A stretch of 9,993 nt of DNA from CAZQAA01 sp964591255 (GCA_964591255.1 CAZQAA010000133.1:1-9993); one strand, 5' to 3'; shown: positions 1 through 7,210, numbered from the stretch's first letter. Notes: generated by a model not told the origin, from the letters alone. Numbers and translations are program-made.

Positions 1-1889
1 GTATCCGGCAGCCGTTCCCTTAGATAGTTATACATATTTATCACCAGGTGAGGGGAATATCCTGGCAGACCGCAGCCAGGGAAAAACACCCTCTTGCATT
101 TGCCAGTGGCAATATCGGCTAGATTTAGGGTGAAATACTTAGATGTGCCCCACTTCTGGTTGGTTTTTATAGAATTGTGCTGGGGTAGAGGGCCCAGACC
201 CAAGTGTACAAGCTGCTCCCTGGTCTCCATACAGAGTGTCCCTACATTAAGACCTTGAGGACATACCGTTTCACACAGACTGCATATATTGCAAGAATAG
301 GGAACGACAAGTTGATCTTGCTTAGGATGCTGAAATTGTTGTGCCAGGTCCTTGGGAGTATAACAGTAATGCTCCAGATAACTGCAATTTTTCACACATT
401 GACGGCACTCGCAAGATAGACAGCGTTCCGCCTCCTTTATAGCGGTCTCGGCATTGAAACCCAATTCCACCTCGCTAAAGTCGTTCACCCGTTTATCAAC
501 AGATAAATGAGGCATATCCTGTCTTGGCTCAGTCTGGACATTACTTATGTCTACAATCAGTTCTGTATCCCAAGGCATAAGCTCATAAGGTATGGGAGAT
601 GCCTTGCCGTTTTTTAAGAACGAGTCTATTGCAAAGGCTGCCTGGCGGCCATGGGCCAAGGCACCTACAACAGTATCAGGTCCATTTACAATGTCACCTC
701 CTGCAAACACATCGGGCAAGACGGTTTGCAGGGTATCGGGATTGACCTTCAAGGTGTTCCATTTAGTCATCTCAAGGCCTTGGTCTGCCAGACCCTCTAT
801 ATCAGGGGTCAGGCCAATGGCAATAATTATCTGGTCAACCGGAATATCATGTTCAGATCCATCTACCGGGACAGGCCTCCTCCTTCCACTCTTGTCAGGG
901 GGACCTAATTCTGTTTTTATACACCGGATTCCTTCAACCTTATCTTTGCCAAGCACCTCAACCGGGGCAGTGAGATATTCCATTTTTATACCTTCTGCCT
1001 CAGCATCGTTGACTTCTGTCTCATGGGCCGGCATCTCGGATCTTGTGCGTCTATAAAGTATGGTGACTTCAGATGCACCAAGACGCAGTACTGTCCGCGC
1101 AGCATCAATGGCCACGTTACCCCCACCTATTACTGCAATCCTGTCTTTTATTGTTACTTTTTGCCCTGCATTGACTTTGCGCAATAGATCAACTGAATGA
1201 AAAACTCCCTCAAGGTTTTCACCTCTAATAGCCATTTTAAGGCTTTTTTGGGTACCAATGGCCATAAATACGACGTCATAGTCCCTCCGAAGCTGGTCAA
1301 GGGATAAATCCCTGCCCAGTTTCGTATTGAATTTTATTTCTACCCCGAGTTCAGGGATAATACTTGTTTCTTGTCTAATTATCTCCCTGGGCAATCGATA
1401 CGGGGGTATGTAAAGCATTGTGGCCCCACCAAGAAATGATTCGGCCTCGAATATGGTTACTTTATAACCCTTTTTCCTCAAGCAATATGCGGCCATCATT
1501 CCAGAAGGCCCTCCCCCAACAATGGCAACCTTCTGATCCTTTTCTGTCTCAATGGACAGATCGATTGGCAACTTGTCAGCCATGTCAGCTACAAATCTTT
1601 TCAGACTGCATATGGCAATAGGTCCGTCTATATCCCCCCGTTTACAAGCACTTTCACAGATTCGGGTACACACCCTTCCAAGGATTTGTGGAAAGGGCAG
1701 TTTTTCCAACACTACCTCAAGGGCCTCAGAGAATTTACCCTCCCGAATCAGACCCACCATCTTGCGGTTATCAATATGCAAGGGACATGCAGCCTGACAA
1801 AATGGGGGTTCTTCCCCAATACATTTCTCTGTTATTTCAGATGCAGTGGCAAGGGAGATATTATAGTCTGTTGAACTGTTATTTTTCAT
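1..1889 (-). CDS. GltD-like FAD/NAD(P) oxidoreductase with ferredoxin and CCG (HdrD/GlpC-like) domains, partial
   Basis: I translated 629 residues without a stop; the gene runs off the left edge, so its C-terminus is missing. Domains in order: an N-terminal GltD/NfnB-like iron-sulfur domain (C23, C31, C35-P, then C74, C78, C82, with C94 following); an FAD-binding Rossmann motif VAIVGGGPSG (121-130); a NAD(P)-binding motif IAVIGGGNVA (251-260) followed by YRRTRSEMPA (279-288); the flavoprotein motif VFAGGDIVNGPDTVVGA (394-410); a cysteine cluster C490, C493, C495, C498, C502, C509; a [4Fe-4S] motif C533xxCxxCxxxC543P; and FFPGC (602-606), the start of a CCG domain as in heterodisulfide reductase HdrB/HdrD and GlpC. 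The family passes electrons between NAD(P)H, flavin and iron-sulfur clusters in the cytoplasm; the partner is unknown. It follows the TVP38-like gene by 6 bases, and its GGAGG (1901-1905) lies at the end of that gene, 11 bases from the ATG. Oddity: the second cysteine of the first cluster motif is Glu26. Confidence 0.9.
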   Translation of the reverse strand, partial: MKNNSSTDYNISLATASEITEKCIGEEPPFCQAACPLHIDNRKMVGLIREGKFSEALEVVLEKLPFPQILGRVCTRICESACKRGDIDGPIAICSLKRFVADMADKLPIDLSIETEKDQKVAIVGGGPSGMMAAYCLRKKGYKVTIFEAESFLGGATMLYIPPYRLPREIIRQETSIIPELGVEIKFNTKLGRDLSLDQLRRDYDVVFMAIGTQKSLKMAIRGENLEGVFHSVDLLRKVNAGQKVTIKDRIAVIGGGNVAIDAARTVLRLGASEVTILYRRTRSEMPAHETEVNDAEAEGIKMEYLTAPVEVLGKDKVEGIRCIKTELGPPDKSGRRRPVPVDGSEHDIPVDQIIIAIGLTPDIEGLADQGLEMTKWNTLKVNPDTLQTVLPDVFAGGDIVNGPDTVVGALAHGRQAAFAIDSFLKNGKASPIPYELMPWDTELIVDISNVQTEPRQDMPHLSVDKRVNDFSEVELGFNAETAIKEAERCLSCECRQCVKNCSYLEHYCYTPKDLAQQFQHPKQDQLVVPYSCNICSLCETVCPQGLNVGTLCMETREQLVHLGLGPLPQHNSIKTNQKWGTSKYFTLNLADIATGKCKRVFFPGCGLPGYSPHLVINMYNYLRERLPD

Positions 1890-1895
1890 AAAAGT

Positions 1896-2594
1896 TTATT
1901 CCTCCGCAACCACGTCCTTATAACGTTTTTTAATAATTCCTGGAATCAGTGAGACGAGCACAAAAAAGACACCAGCAATGGCCAGATACATGATGGTCTT
2001 TTTGATATCGCCCTTTCCGCTCACCAGTGCCCCGCCTGCAAATACATAGACTACAGTCCCCGGTAGCATGCAGATCCAGGAAACAAGTACATAGGTCAGA
2101 AACTTTATCTTGGTGAGTCCATATACATAATTTTGTACATTAAAAGGGAAAACAGGCACAAGACGGGTAATCATCAGCATGCGCCATCCCTGTTTTTCAA
2201 CCCCCTCGTCTATCTTTTTGAGCTTTTCGTTTTTGGACATCCAGCCTTCCACCATGGACCGGGCCGCATAGCGTCCTACCAGGAACGCCAAGGCCGCACC
2301 TAACGTGGAACCGATTGAAACATAAACTGTTCCCATGATCGGACCAAAGGCCAGTCCACCCAATAAGGTAATCGGGACACCCGGAAGAAAAAAGACACAG
2401 GAGGCGATATACATAAGGATATAGATCACCGGCCCGAGTGCACCAAATCCGTTGATCCAGTCATTCAATCTGGAGATATTGTCAAGGCTGATATATTTGG
2501 TCAGCCCAAAGACTCTCATAAGGACGATGAGAATCACCAAGACACCCAAAATAATTACCAGCTTAATCCAGTTTTTTTTCTGTTCTTCCGCCAT
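1896..2594 (-). CDS. TVP38/TMEM64 (VTT/SNARE-associated, DedA-superfamily) membrane protein
   Basis: A 232-residue integral inner-membrane protein. One N-terminal hydrophobic helix (about 10-30) precedes the VTT domain (about 50-190). The domain shows the family signatures FLPGVP (69-74), a glycine-rich stretch LGGLAFGPIMGTV (78-90), GRY (107-109) and RLVPVFPFNVQNYVYGL (144-160), then PG at 178-179. A last helix at about 200-220 is followed by a short charged tail. Related VTT proteins are linked to lipid scrambling or membrane homeostasis, but bacterial TVP38 members mostly have no defined substrate and I assign none. The start is set by GGGAGA at 2602-2607, 7 bases from the ATG. It is the first gene of a minus-strand operon with the iron-sulfur oxidoreductase. 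TVP38 genes near flavoprotein disulfide oxidoreductases are a familiar arrangement, which hints at a redox link but does not prove one. Confidence 0.92.
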   Translation of the reverse strand: MAEEQKKNWIKLVIILGVLVILIVLMRVFGLTKYISLDNISRLNDWINGFGALGPVIYILMYIASCVFFLPGVPITLLGGLAFGPIMGTVYVSIGSTLGAALAFLVGRYAARSMVEGWMSKNEKLKKIDEGVEKQGWRMLMITRLVPVFPFNVQNYVYGLTKIKFLTYVLVSWICMLPGTVVYVFAGGALVSGKGDIKKTIMYLAIAGVFFVLVSLIPGIIKKRYKDVVAEE

Positions 2595-2645
2595 AGGTCT
2601 GTCTCCCTTTTTACTGTGCTTTGCTCCTTGCTGATTTTGGTGTGA

Positions 2646-2675
2646 TAAATAACTCCATCAGGATCATCTTGTCAA
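2646..2675 (-). promoter_or_regulatory. Candidate sigma-70-type promoter for the TVP38/oxidoreductase operon
   Basis: Read on the minus strand, TTGACA (2675-2670) is followed after 18 bases by TATTTA (2651-2646). A start site near 2639 would give a leader of about 45 bases. The -35 is a perfect match and the -10 is weak. The -35 lies inside the inverted repeat at 2670-2698. Confidence 0.5.
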
Positions 2676-2698
2676 TAAAATAAAATAAGTTATTGACA
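2670..2698. repeat. 9-bp perfect inverted repeat carrying outward-facing TTGACA boxes
   Basis: TGTCAATAA (2670-2678) and TTATTGACA (2690-2698) are exact reverse complements separated by 11 AT-rich bases. Each arm contains a consensus -35 hexamer pointing outward: TTGACA on the minus strand at 2675-2670 and on the plus strand at 2693-2698. The plus-strand copy has only a poor -10 (TTACAT, 2715-2720, spacer 16). The site sits between divergent genes, so it may be an operator that controls both, or simply paired promoter elements in AT-rich DNA. Confidence 0.5.
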
Positions 2699-2747
2699 CA
2701 AAATTTTGTTTTTGTTACATCAACAAGAATTTAAAATAATCGATAAA

Positions 2748-2775
2748 TTGACATGGATATCCCCGTGAATATTTA
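2748..2775 (+). promoter_or_regulatory. Candidate promoter for the porin gene
   Basis: TTGACA (2748-2753), a 16-base spacer and TATTTA (2770-2775). Transcription from about 2782 would give a leader of roughly 115 bases. A second plus-strand TTGACA at 2693-2698 is an alternative with a weaker -10. Confidence 0.45.
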
Positions 2776-2830
2776 AAAAAAAGAGGAAGGGAGGTGATAT
2801 CTTAGCGAGAATAAGATGAGATGTTAGCGT

Positions 2831-2846
2831 GGAGGAATAAATGTAG
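2831..2846 (+). promoter_or_regulatory. Start-stop element (GGAGG, 5 bases, ATG-TAG) in the porin leader
   Basis: A strong Shine-Dalgarno GGAGG (2831-2835) is placed 5 bases before ATG (2841-2843), and the very next codon is TAG (2844-2846). It lies 50 bases upstream of the porin's own SD (2881-2888). A further SD-like GGAGGTGAT occurs at 2792-2800 without a useful start codon close by. Whether ribosomes load here is unknown; a minimal upstream ORF could tune porin translation. Confidence 0.35.
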
Positions 2847-2896
2847 GTTTTATTTATTAGGGTTATTACCATTAAATTTAGGGAGGAGTATTTTTA

Positions 2897-4462
2897 ATGG
2901 AATCAGACAAGAGTAGGGAACTAAGATTTGGTAAGAGGATGCTGTCAACAGTAGTGGTAGCCGTTATTGCTCTTTTTGCCATGTCAGCGGTATCGGTTGC
3001 AGCGGACAAGCCCAAGAGGACCATAAAGGGTAATATGACGGAGGTTTATCACAAGCTTCCTGACAATGCCTCTAATCTTATGGAGATATTCACAAAGGGC
3101 ATGTATTACGGTCGTCTCAGGACTACTATTTTTAAATGGAACTGGGAAGAACATGGCAAACATGATCCCAGGGGCTTTGCCGTTGGCGGCAGTTTGATAT
3201 ATAAGACCGCCCCTTTTTATGGCGTAAGTGCCACGGTAGGATATTACTATTCCCACACGTTGGATGCCTTGAAGGATAGGGATGCATGGTTTGGAAAATC
3301 GGGGAAGGATACCTTCTCCCGTTATGATGCCTTGAACGACAATAAATGGTATATGTCTGTATTTGCCCAGGCATACCTGGAATACAAGTTCGGCAAGACC
3401 GATATCAAGGCCGGTCGTATGATTGTGGAGTGTCCATTTGTGAAATCAAATGACACCAAAATGATCCCCAATACCATGCAGGGTTTTACGGTAAAGACAA
3501 AAGAAATTCCCAAGACCACCCTCAATCTTATGTATTTTGACAAACAAAAACTGAGGGATCACACCAAATTCCATGATGTGATAACTTTTGGCAACAACCA
3601 GTATAATCAGCCCAATGCAGAACCGTGGGACAAGTGGGCGAATCAGGACGACTCGGCGATTCATAAAGGTCTTTCCTATACAAACCTGGAGGCCGCTGGA
3701 ATGCATACAAACAACAGGCTGATCGTACTGGGACTTACAAACAAGAGTATCCCCAAGCTGAAACTGGACGTATGGGGTGCTATTGTTCCCGACCTGTTTG
3801 CTACCCTTTTGACAGAGGCCAATTACAAGATATCCCTGGGGGACGGCTGGACCCTCACCCCCGGCTTCAGGTTCATGCAGCAGTTCGATGATGGCGCGGG
3901 TGAAATAGGCGGTGCTGCCCTCACGGGAAAGCTGGCAGGCATGAGCGGAGAGGCCAAGGGGTATGATGATGCAGACAGCTGTGATGCCAAGATGTATGCA
4001 GGCAGATTGGTCTTGAAAAAGGGCCCCGGAAAACTCCACTTCGGCTATAGCCAGGTCACAGATGATGCAGATTTTATCACTCCGTGGAGGGCATGGCCCA
4101 CCCAGGGATATACCCGTTCCATGGCCCAGTACAACTGGGAGGCGGACACCAAAAGCTGGATGATCAAAGGTGTGTACGATTTTGGAAAGGCGGGCCTTAT
4201 CAAGGGATTCAAGGCCTCTCTTGATTATACCACCATGTACTATGATGATGATAAAGAGAGACTTGGTTCTATCAAAAAGACGGATAGAAATATTATCCAT
4301 CTGGATATGTGGTATAAATTCCCGCATTTGAAGAAAAAGTATCGATGGTTTGAGGGGCTGGAAGCAAAAGCCCGTATGGGCTTGGTGGATGCGGATGACC
4401 TGAGTAACGGGAGTGATCCTTCATACAATGAATTCAGATTCGAACTGAATTACTTGTTTTAA
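2897..4462 (+). CDS. OprD-family outer-membrane porin
   Basis: A 521-residue secreted beta-barrel protein. A basic N-terminus and a hydrophobic stretch (about 15-33) end in SVAA, with likely cleavage after residue 36. The mature part alternates polar and aromatic residues and ends in ELNYLF with a C-terminal Phe, the usual signal for outer-membrane assembly. OprD-like blocks are GRLRTTIF (72-79), AVGGSLIYKTAPFYGVSATV (95-114), and GRMIVECPFVKSNDTKMIPN (173-192); the last resembles the conserved strand and turn with DxRMIPNT in OprD. OprD porins allow diffusion of small solutes such as amino acids, carboxylates or peptides; the substrate here cannot be read from sequence. It is longer than Pseudomonas OprD. 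GGGAGGAG (2881-2888) sits 8 bases from the ATG. It is monocistronic, with divergent promoters upstream and a terminator downstream. Met15 is a possible later start, but the SD supports 2897. Confidence 0.88.
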   Translation: MESDKSRELRFGKRMLSTVVVAVIALFAMSAVSVAADKPKRTIKGNMTEVYHKLPDNASNLMEIFTKGMYYGRLRTTIFKWNWEEHGKHDPRGFAVGGSLIYKTAPFYGVSATVGYYYSHTLDALKDRDAWFGKSGKDTFSRYDALNDNKWYMSVFAQAYLEYKFGKTDIKAGRMIVECPFVKSNDTKMIPNTMQGFTVKTKEIPKTTLNLMYFDKQKLRDHTKFHDVITFGNNQYNQPNAEPWDKWANQDDSAIHKGLSYTNLEAAGMHTNNRLIVLGLTNKSIPKLKLDVWGAIVPDLFATLLTEANYKISLGDGWTLTPGFRFMQQFDDGAGEIGGAALTGKLAGMSGEAKGYDDADSCDAKMYAGRLVLKKGPGKLHFGYSQVTDDADFITPWRAWPTQGYTRSMAQYNWEADTKSWMIKGVYDFGKAGLIKGFKASLDYTTMYYDDDKERLGSIKKTDRNIIHLDMWYKFPHLKKKYRWFEGLEAKARMGLVDADDLSNGSDPSYNEFRFELNYLF

Positions 4463-4485
4463 CAAATAGGTGTAACGAAACATTT

Positions 4486-4527
4486 AAGGCCGGGGGCAGG
4501 TCTTATGGGATTTCTCCCGGCCTTTAT
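4486..4527 (+). terminator. Rho-independent terminator of the porin gene
   Basis: AAGGCCGGG (4486-4494) pairs exactly with CCCGGCCTT (4516-4524), extended by a G-T wobble and a G-C pair inside. It is followed by a short T-rich stretch. It lies 24 bases after the porin stop. Confidence 0.8.
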
Positions 4528-4545
4528 TCAATTTCTGCTTTTTGC

Positions 4546-4574
4546 TTGACCCTTTTATGGCCCTGCCCTATACT
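4546..4574 (+). promoter_or_regulatory. Sigma-70-like promoter for the thiolase-DUF35 operon
   Basis: TTGACC (4546-4551), a 17-base spacer and TATACT (4569-4574): one mismatch in each hexamer at optimal spacing. A start near 4581 gives a leader of about 160 bases. The transcript would open with a small hairpin, CCATC (4581-4585) pairing with GATGG (4590-4594). I see no known riboswitch in the rest of the leader. Confidence 0.65.
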
Positions 4575-4741
4575 CCTTTTCCATCCAGAGATGGGAGAGA
4601 CCCTGCCTTCCATCTTCTTCACAGATTTTATGTTTATAATTGTTGAGCAGTTTGCTTAATTAAGGGCCCTCATACGGATAATTTTGTAAGGTGTGACAGT
4701 ATGTTGGGGGCCGTATTTACTGAAGATTCAGGAGGTTTTTT

Positions 4742-5908
4742 ATGGGAAAAGTAGCTGTTATTGGTGTTGGCCAGAGTGCGTTTGTACGGGGATATCCTGG
4801 CTCCATCAGGGAACTGGCCTTTGAAGGTTTTAAAGAGGCTTTGCAGGATGCGCAGATTACTGCAAAGGATATCGGGGCCTCTGTTATATGTTCGGCCCCG
4901 GAATACGACAAGCAACGTTCACCCGCAGGTGTGATTGCCGAGTATCTTGGGTTGGTGCCCCAGCCAACGTTCTATCTGGAGTCTTTGTGTTCATCAAGCA
5001 GTATGGGCCTGAGAGTAGCCTATTCTCTCGTCAAGGCTGGCCTCCACGATGTGGTGGCTATTATTGGCTTTCAAAAGATGTCTGAGATATCATCTGCCGA
5101 ATCACAGGAAAGAATGGGCAGAGGGGCCGATATACAGTGGGAGAGTCCATTCGGAACCATGATGCCGGCCTATTATGCCATGTATGCCAGGGCCCATATG
5201 GACAAATACGGAACCACACCGGAAGATCTGGCCCTTATCAGGGTAAAGGCTGCCACTTATGGTCAAATAAATGAAAAGGCCGTATATCGCAAACAGGTTA
5301 CCTTTGACATGTTTTCTGATCCTGAAAGCCCCATGTCAGGACCGGTTGCAAGCCCTTTGCGCGTCGGAGACTGTTGTGCCAATGCGGATGGCAGTTCGTG
5401 TGTGATTGTGGCTAACGAAGAAAAGGCCAAGGCCTTTTCCAAAAAGCCCATATGGATCCTTGGGCTTGGCTCTGCTTCTACTGCTGTAAATTTGGCGGGC
5501 AGGGATTTGTTCCATGGTTTGACTGTAGCCCAGGAGGCAGGCGAACAGGCCTATAAGATGGCAGGTATAACCCCTAAGGATATCGATGTGGCCGAGGTGC
5601 ATGACTGCTTTACGATTGCAGAGATGATGGCCTATGAGAATCTTGGTTTTGCAAAACCAGGCGAGGGCAAGGATCTGATCAAGGGAAAAGAAACTTATAA
5701 AGAAGGCAGTATCCCTGTTAATGTGGACGGTGGTTTGCTTTCCAAGGGGCATCCTATTGGAGCAACCGGAGGCTCCCAGATCAGGACCATTGTTCTGCAA
5801 TTGAGAGGTGAGGCCGGGGATATGCAGGTTAAGGATCCCGAGATAGGTTTGGTCCATAATATCGGCGGTGTAGGCCTATACGGCAACGTCAGTATTTTTG
5901 GGAGGTAA
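4742..5908 (+). CDS. SCP2-type / archaeal-like thiolase (acyl-CoA acetyltransferase family)
   Basis: A 388-residue cytoplasmic thiolase, full length for the SCP2/archaeal-type branch. The N-terminus MGKVAVIGVGQSAF is typical. The expected nucleophile is Cys83 in ESLCSSSSMG (80-89). The second half carries EVHDCFTIAEMMAYENLG (285-302, with His287 and Cys289) as in SCP2 thiolases, GHPIGATG (336-343, His337) and HNIGGVGLYG (372-381). Thiolases cleave or form beta-ketoacyl-CoA thioesters; which acyl chain is used is not visible. GGAGG (4731-4735) lies 6 bases from the ATG. The next gene, 4 bases downstream, encodes a DUF35 protein; such pairs form complexes in archaea (thiolase/HMG-CoA synthase/DUF35) and in the toluene pathway (BbsA/BbsB), so these two probably form one enzyme. 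No dehydrogenase, hydratase or acyl-CoA ligase is in the window to fix the pathway. Confidence 0.92.
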   Translation: MGKVAVIGVGQSAFVRGYPGSIRELAFEGFKEALQDAQITAKDIGASVICSAPEYDKQRSPAGVIAEYLGLVPQPTFYLESLCSSSSMGLRVAYSLVKAGLHDVVAIIGFQKMSEISSAESQERMGRGADIQWESPFGTMMPAYYAMYARAHMDKYGTTPEDLALIRVKAATYGQINEKAVYRKQVTFDMFSDPESPMSGPVASPLRVGDCCANADGSSCVIVANEEKAKAFSKKPIWILGLGSASTAVNLAGRDLFHGLTVAQEAGEQAYKMAGITPKDIDVAEVHDCFTIAEMMAYENLGFAKPGEGKDLIKGKETYKEGSIPVNVDGGLLSKGHPIGATGGSQIRTIVLQLRGEAGDMQVKDPEIGLVHNIGGVGLYGNVSIFGR

Positions 5909-5912
5909 AATC

Positions 5913-6344
5913 ATGGGTAAGAGAGAGATAGATGTTAGATTCAAAAAGTTCGGGACGGTAAGCTTTACCTCCACTACAAAGGTAAATGACTTTATAGATT
6001 ATCTTGAAGATGGAAAGGTGGCCGGGACCAGGTGCAAGGAGTGCGGAAAAATCTTTTTTCCTCCCAGGGCCGACTGCTGCCAGTGTCTGAAAAGCGATAT
6101 GGAATGGTTTGAGGTGTCAGGGACTGGAAAGCTTGTTTCATACAGTAAGCTGGAATATTGTCCGGTAGGCTTTGATGACGATCTTCCTTATGCTATTGCC
6201 CTTTTGGACTATGGTGATTATAAAGTGTTTGGCAGGCTTTCAAAGGATATTCCGGAAGACGAGGTCAAAGTGGGAATGGCGTTAAAGACTGAGGTAAACA
6301 AGCTGCCTAATGGTCAGTTGAACTATGTTTTCCAAAAGGCATAG
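5913..6344 (+). CDS. DUF35 Zn-ribbon/OB-fold protein, thiolase partner
   Basis: A 143-residue protein. After an N-terminal helical segment (about 20-34) comes a Zn-ribbon with C41xxC44 and C55-C56-x-C58, then an OB-fold (about 65-140) with the typical FEVSGTGKLVSYSKLEY stretch (66-82) and PYAIALLDYGD (92-102). In characterised cases DUF35 proteins bind thiolase-superfamily enzymes and help hold or channel the CoA substrate; they have no catalysis of their own. The start at 5913 is chosen because GGGAGG (5900-5905) lies 7 bases before this ATG. A TTG at 5898 would lengthen the protein by five residues but would put this SD inside the gene. The gene starts 4 bases after the thiolase stop and is followed by a terminator, so the operon has just these two genes. 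Confidence 0.92.
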   Translation: MGKREIDVRFKKFGTVSFTSTTKVNDFIDYLEDGKVAGTRCKECGKIFFPPRADCCQCLKSDMEWFEVSGTGKLVSYSKLEYCPVGFDDDLPYAIALLDYGDYKVFGRLSKDIPEDEVKVGMALKTEVNKLPNGQLNYVFQKA

Positions 6345-6359
6345 ATAAAAACAAGAGGT

Positions 6360-6393
6360 AGGCCTCCGTTATATGGGCGGGGGCCTTTATTTG
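6360..6393 (+). terminator. Terminator after the thiolase-DUF35 operon
   Basis: AGGCCTCCG (6360-6368) pairs with CGGGGGCCT (6378-6386) with one G-T wobble and a 9-base loop, followed by TTTATTTG. It ends just over 20 bases before the rsmE start, so rsmE either uses readthrough or has a promoter overlapping this region that I could not identify. Confidence 0.75.
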
Positions 6394-6415
6394 TGCCGAA
6401 ATCCGGTACAGCAAG

Positions 6416-7186
6416 GTGAGGCGTTTTTTCGTTAGGGAAATAGAACCCGGGCTCAGATCCTGCTCCCTGACGGGGTCGGAGGCAAGACATATCTCAAGAG
6501 TCTTGAGGATGAGGCGTGGAGACCGGCTTGTCCTGATGGACGGCAAAGGGGCACGCTTTCAAACTGTCATAGACTCCGTGTCTCCAAAGGAAGTGGTCGT
6601 TTCCATTGAAAAGTCTATTCCTCCACCTGTGCCATCTCCCGTGGAAATAGTTCTGTGCCAGGCCCTTCCACGATCCAGATCCATGGATTACGTGATCCAG
6701 AAAACATCGGAGCTCGGTGTTAGTAAGATTTTTCCTTTTTATTCAGAGCGATCAATTGTCAGGCTGGACAAGGGAAGACTTGTCAAAAAGATGGATCACT
6801 GGCGCGAAATAACCCGGAATTCGGCAAAGCAGTGTGACAGGATGATACCGGCTGCCATTGGATCGCCGATTTCATTTCGTGAGTTAATTGATAGGCTTGA
6901 GAGAGAAGACGCCCTGAAAGTGATTTTATGGGAAAAGGAAAGAGCCAGGGATTTCAAAGGGTTATTCAGGACATCGTCTCCTGTGACTAAAGTTGTGGGC
7001 ATGGTGGGTCCTGAAGGAGGATTTTCACAGAAAGAGATCCTTCTTGCAGAAGCGGCGGGATTTATGCCTGTTTCTTTGGGACACAGGGTTTTACGTTCAG
7101 AGACAGCGGCTATTATTATGACGGCCGTTGTGCAGTATGAGTGGGGAGACTTAAGTATGGCGGAGGGTCACTTAAGAAATCCCTGA
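6416..7186 (+). CDS. rsmE: 16S rRNA (uracil1498-N3)-methyltransferase RsmE
   Basis: A 256-residue SPOUT-class methyltransferase, near the usual family length, that methylates N3 of U1498 in 16S rRNA using S-adenosylmethionine. The N-terminal PUA-like part begins MRRFFV and contains EARHISRVLRMRRGDRL (22-38). The catalytic domain shows QALPRSRSMDYVIQKTSELG (82-101), RNSAKQCDRMIPA (134-146), and the knot and cofactor motifs GPEGGFS (198-204) and LGHRVLRSETAAI (221-233). The start is GTG at 6416, chosen because family members begin with MRRFF at this point; no in-frame start lies just upstream and the ribosome-binding site is poor. The last ten or so residues extend past the usual end. It converges on fliS with 24 bases between the stops. 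Confidence 0.95.
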   Translation: MRRFFVREIEPGLRSCSLTGSEARHISRVLRMRRGDRLVLMDGKGARFQTVIDSVSPKEVVVSIEKSIPPPVPSPVEIVLCQALPRSRSMDYVIQKTSELGVSKIFPFYSERSIVRLDKGRLVKKMDHWREITRNSAKQCDRMIPAAIGSPISFRELIDRLEREDALKVILWEKERARDFKGLFRTSSPVTKVVGMVGPEGGFSQKEILLAEAAGFMPVSLGHRVLRSETAAIIMTAVVQYEWGDLSMAEGHLRNP

Positions 7187-7210
7187 TCCGCTTAATCCGC
7201 TGTCTATATT

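Noticed and set aside
592..1056. A 154-codon plus-strand frame in the left region
   Set aside because: It is the antisense shadow of the FAD/NAD(P) oxidoreductase, whose continuous motif-rich translation runs the other way through it.
3446..4327. A 293-codon open frame antisense to the porin
   Set aside because: It lies wholly inside the porin gene, its product shows no domain or coherent motif, and the porin frame has signal peptide, barrel and C-terminal Phe. It is a shadow frame.
4557..4646. A 29-codon ATG frame between porin and thiolase
   Set aside because: It begins inside the promoter spacer upstream of the predicted transcript start and has no ribosome-binding site.
5336..5857. A 173-codon minus-strand frame
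   Set aside because: It is antisense to the thiolase active-site half, with no recognisable protein features.
5898..5912. Upstream TTG start for the DUF35 gene
   Set aside because: GGGAGG at 5900-5905 is well placed for the ATG at 5913 and would be inside the gene if the TTG were used; family members begin near the later Met.
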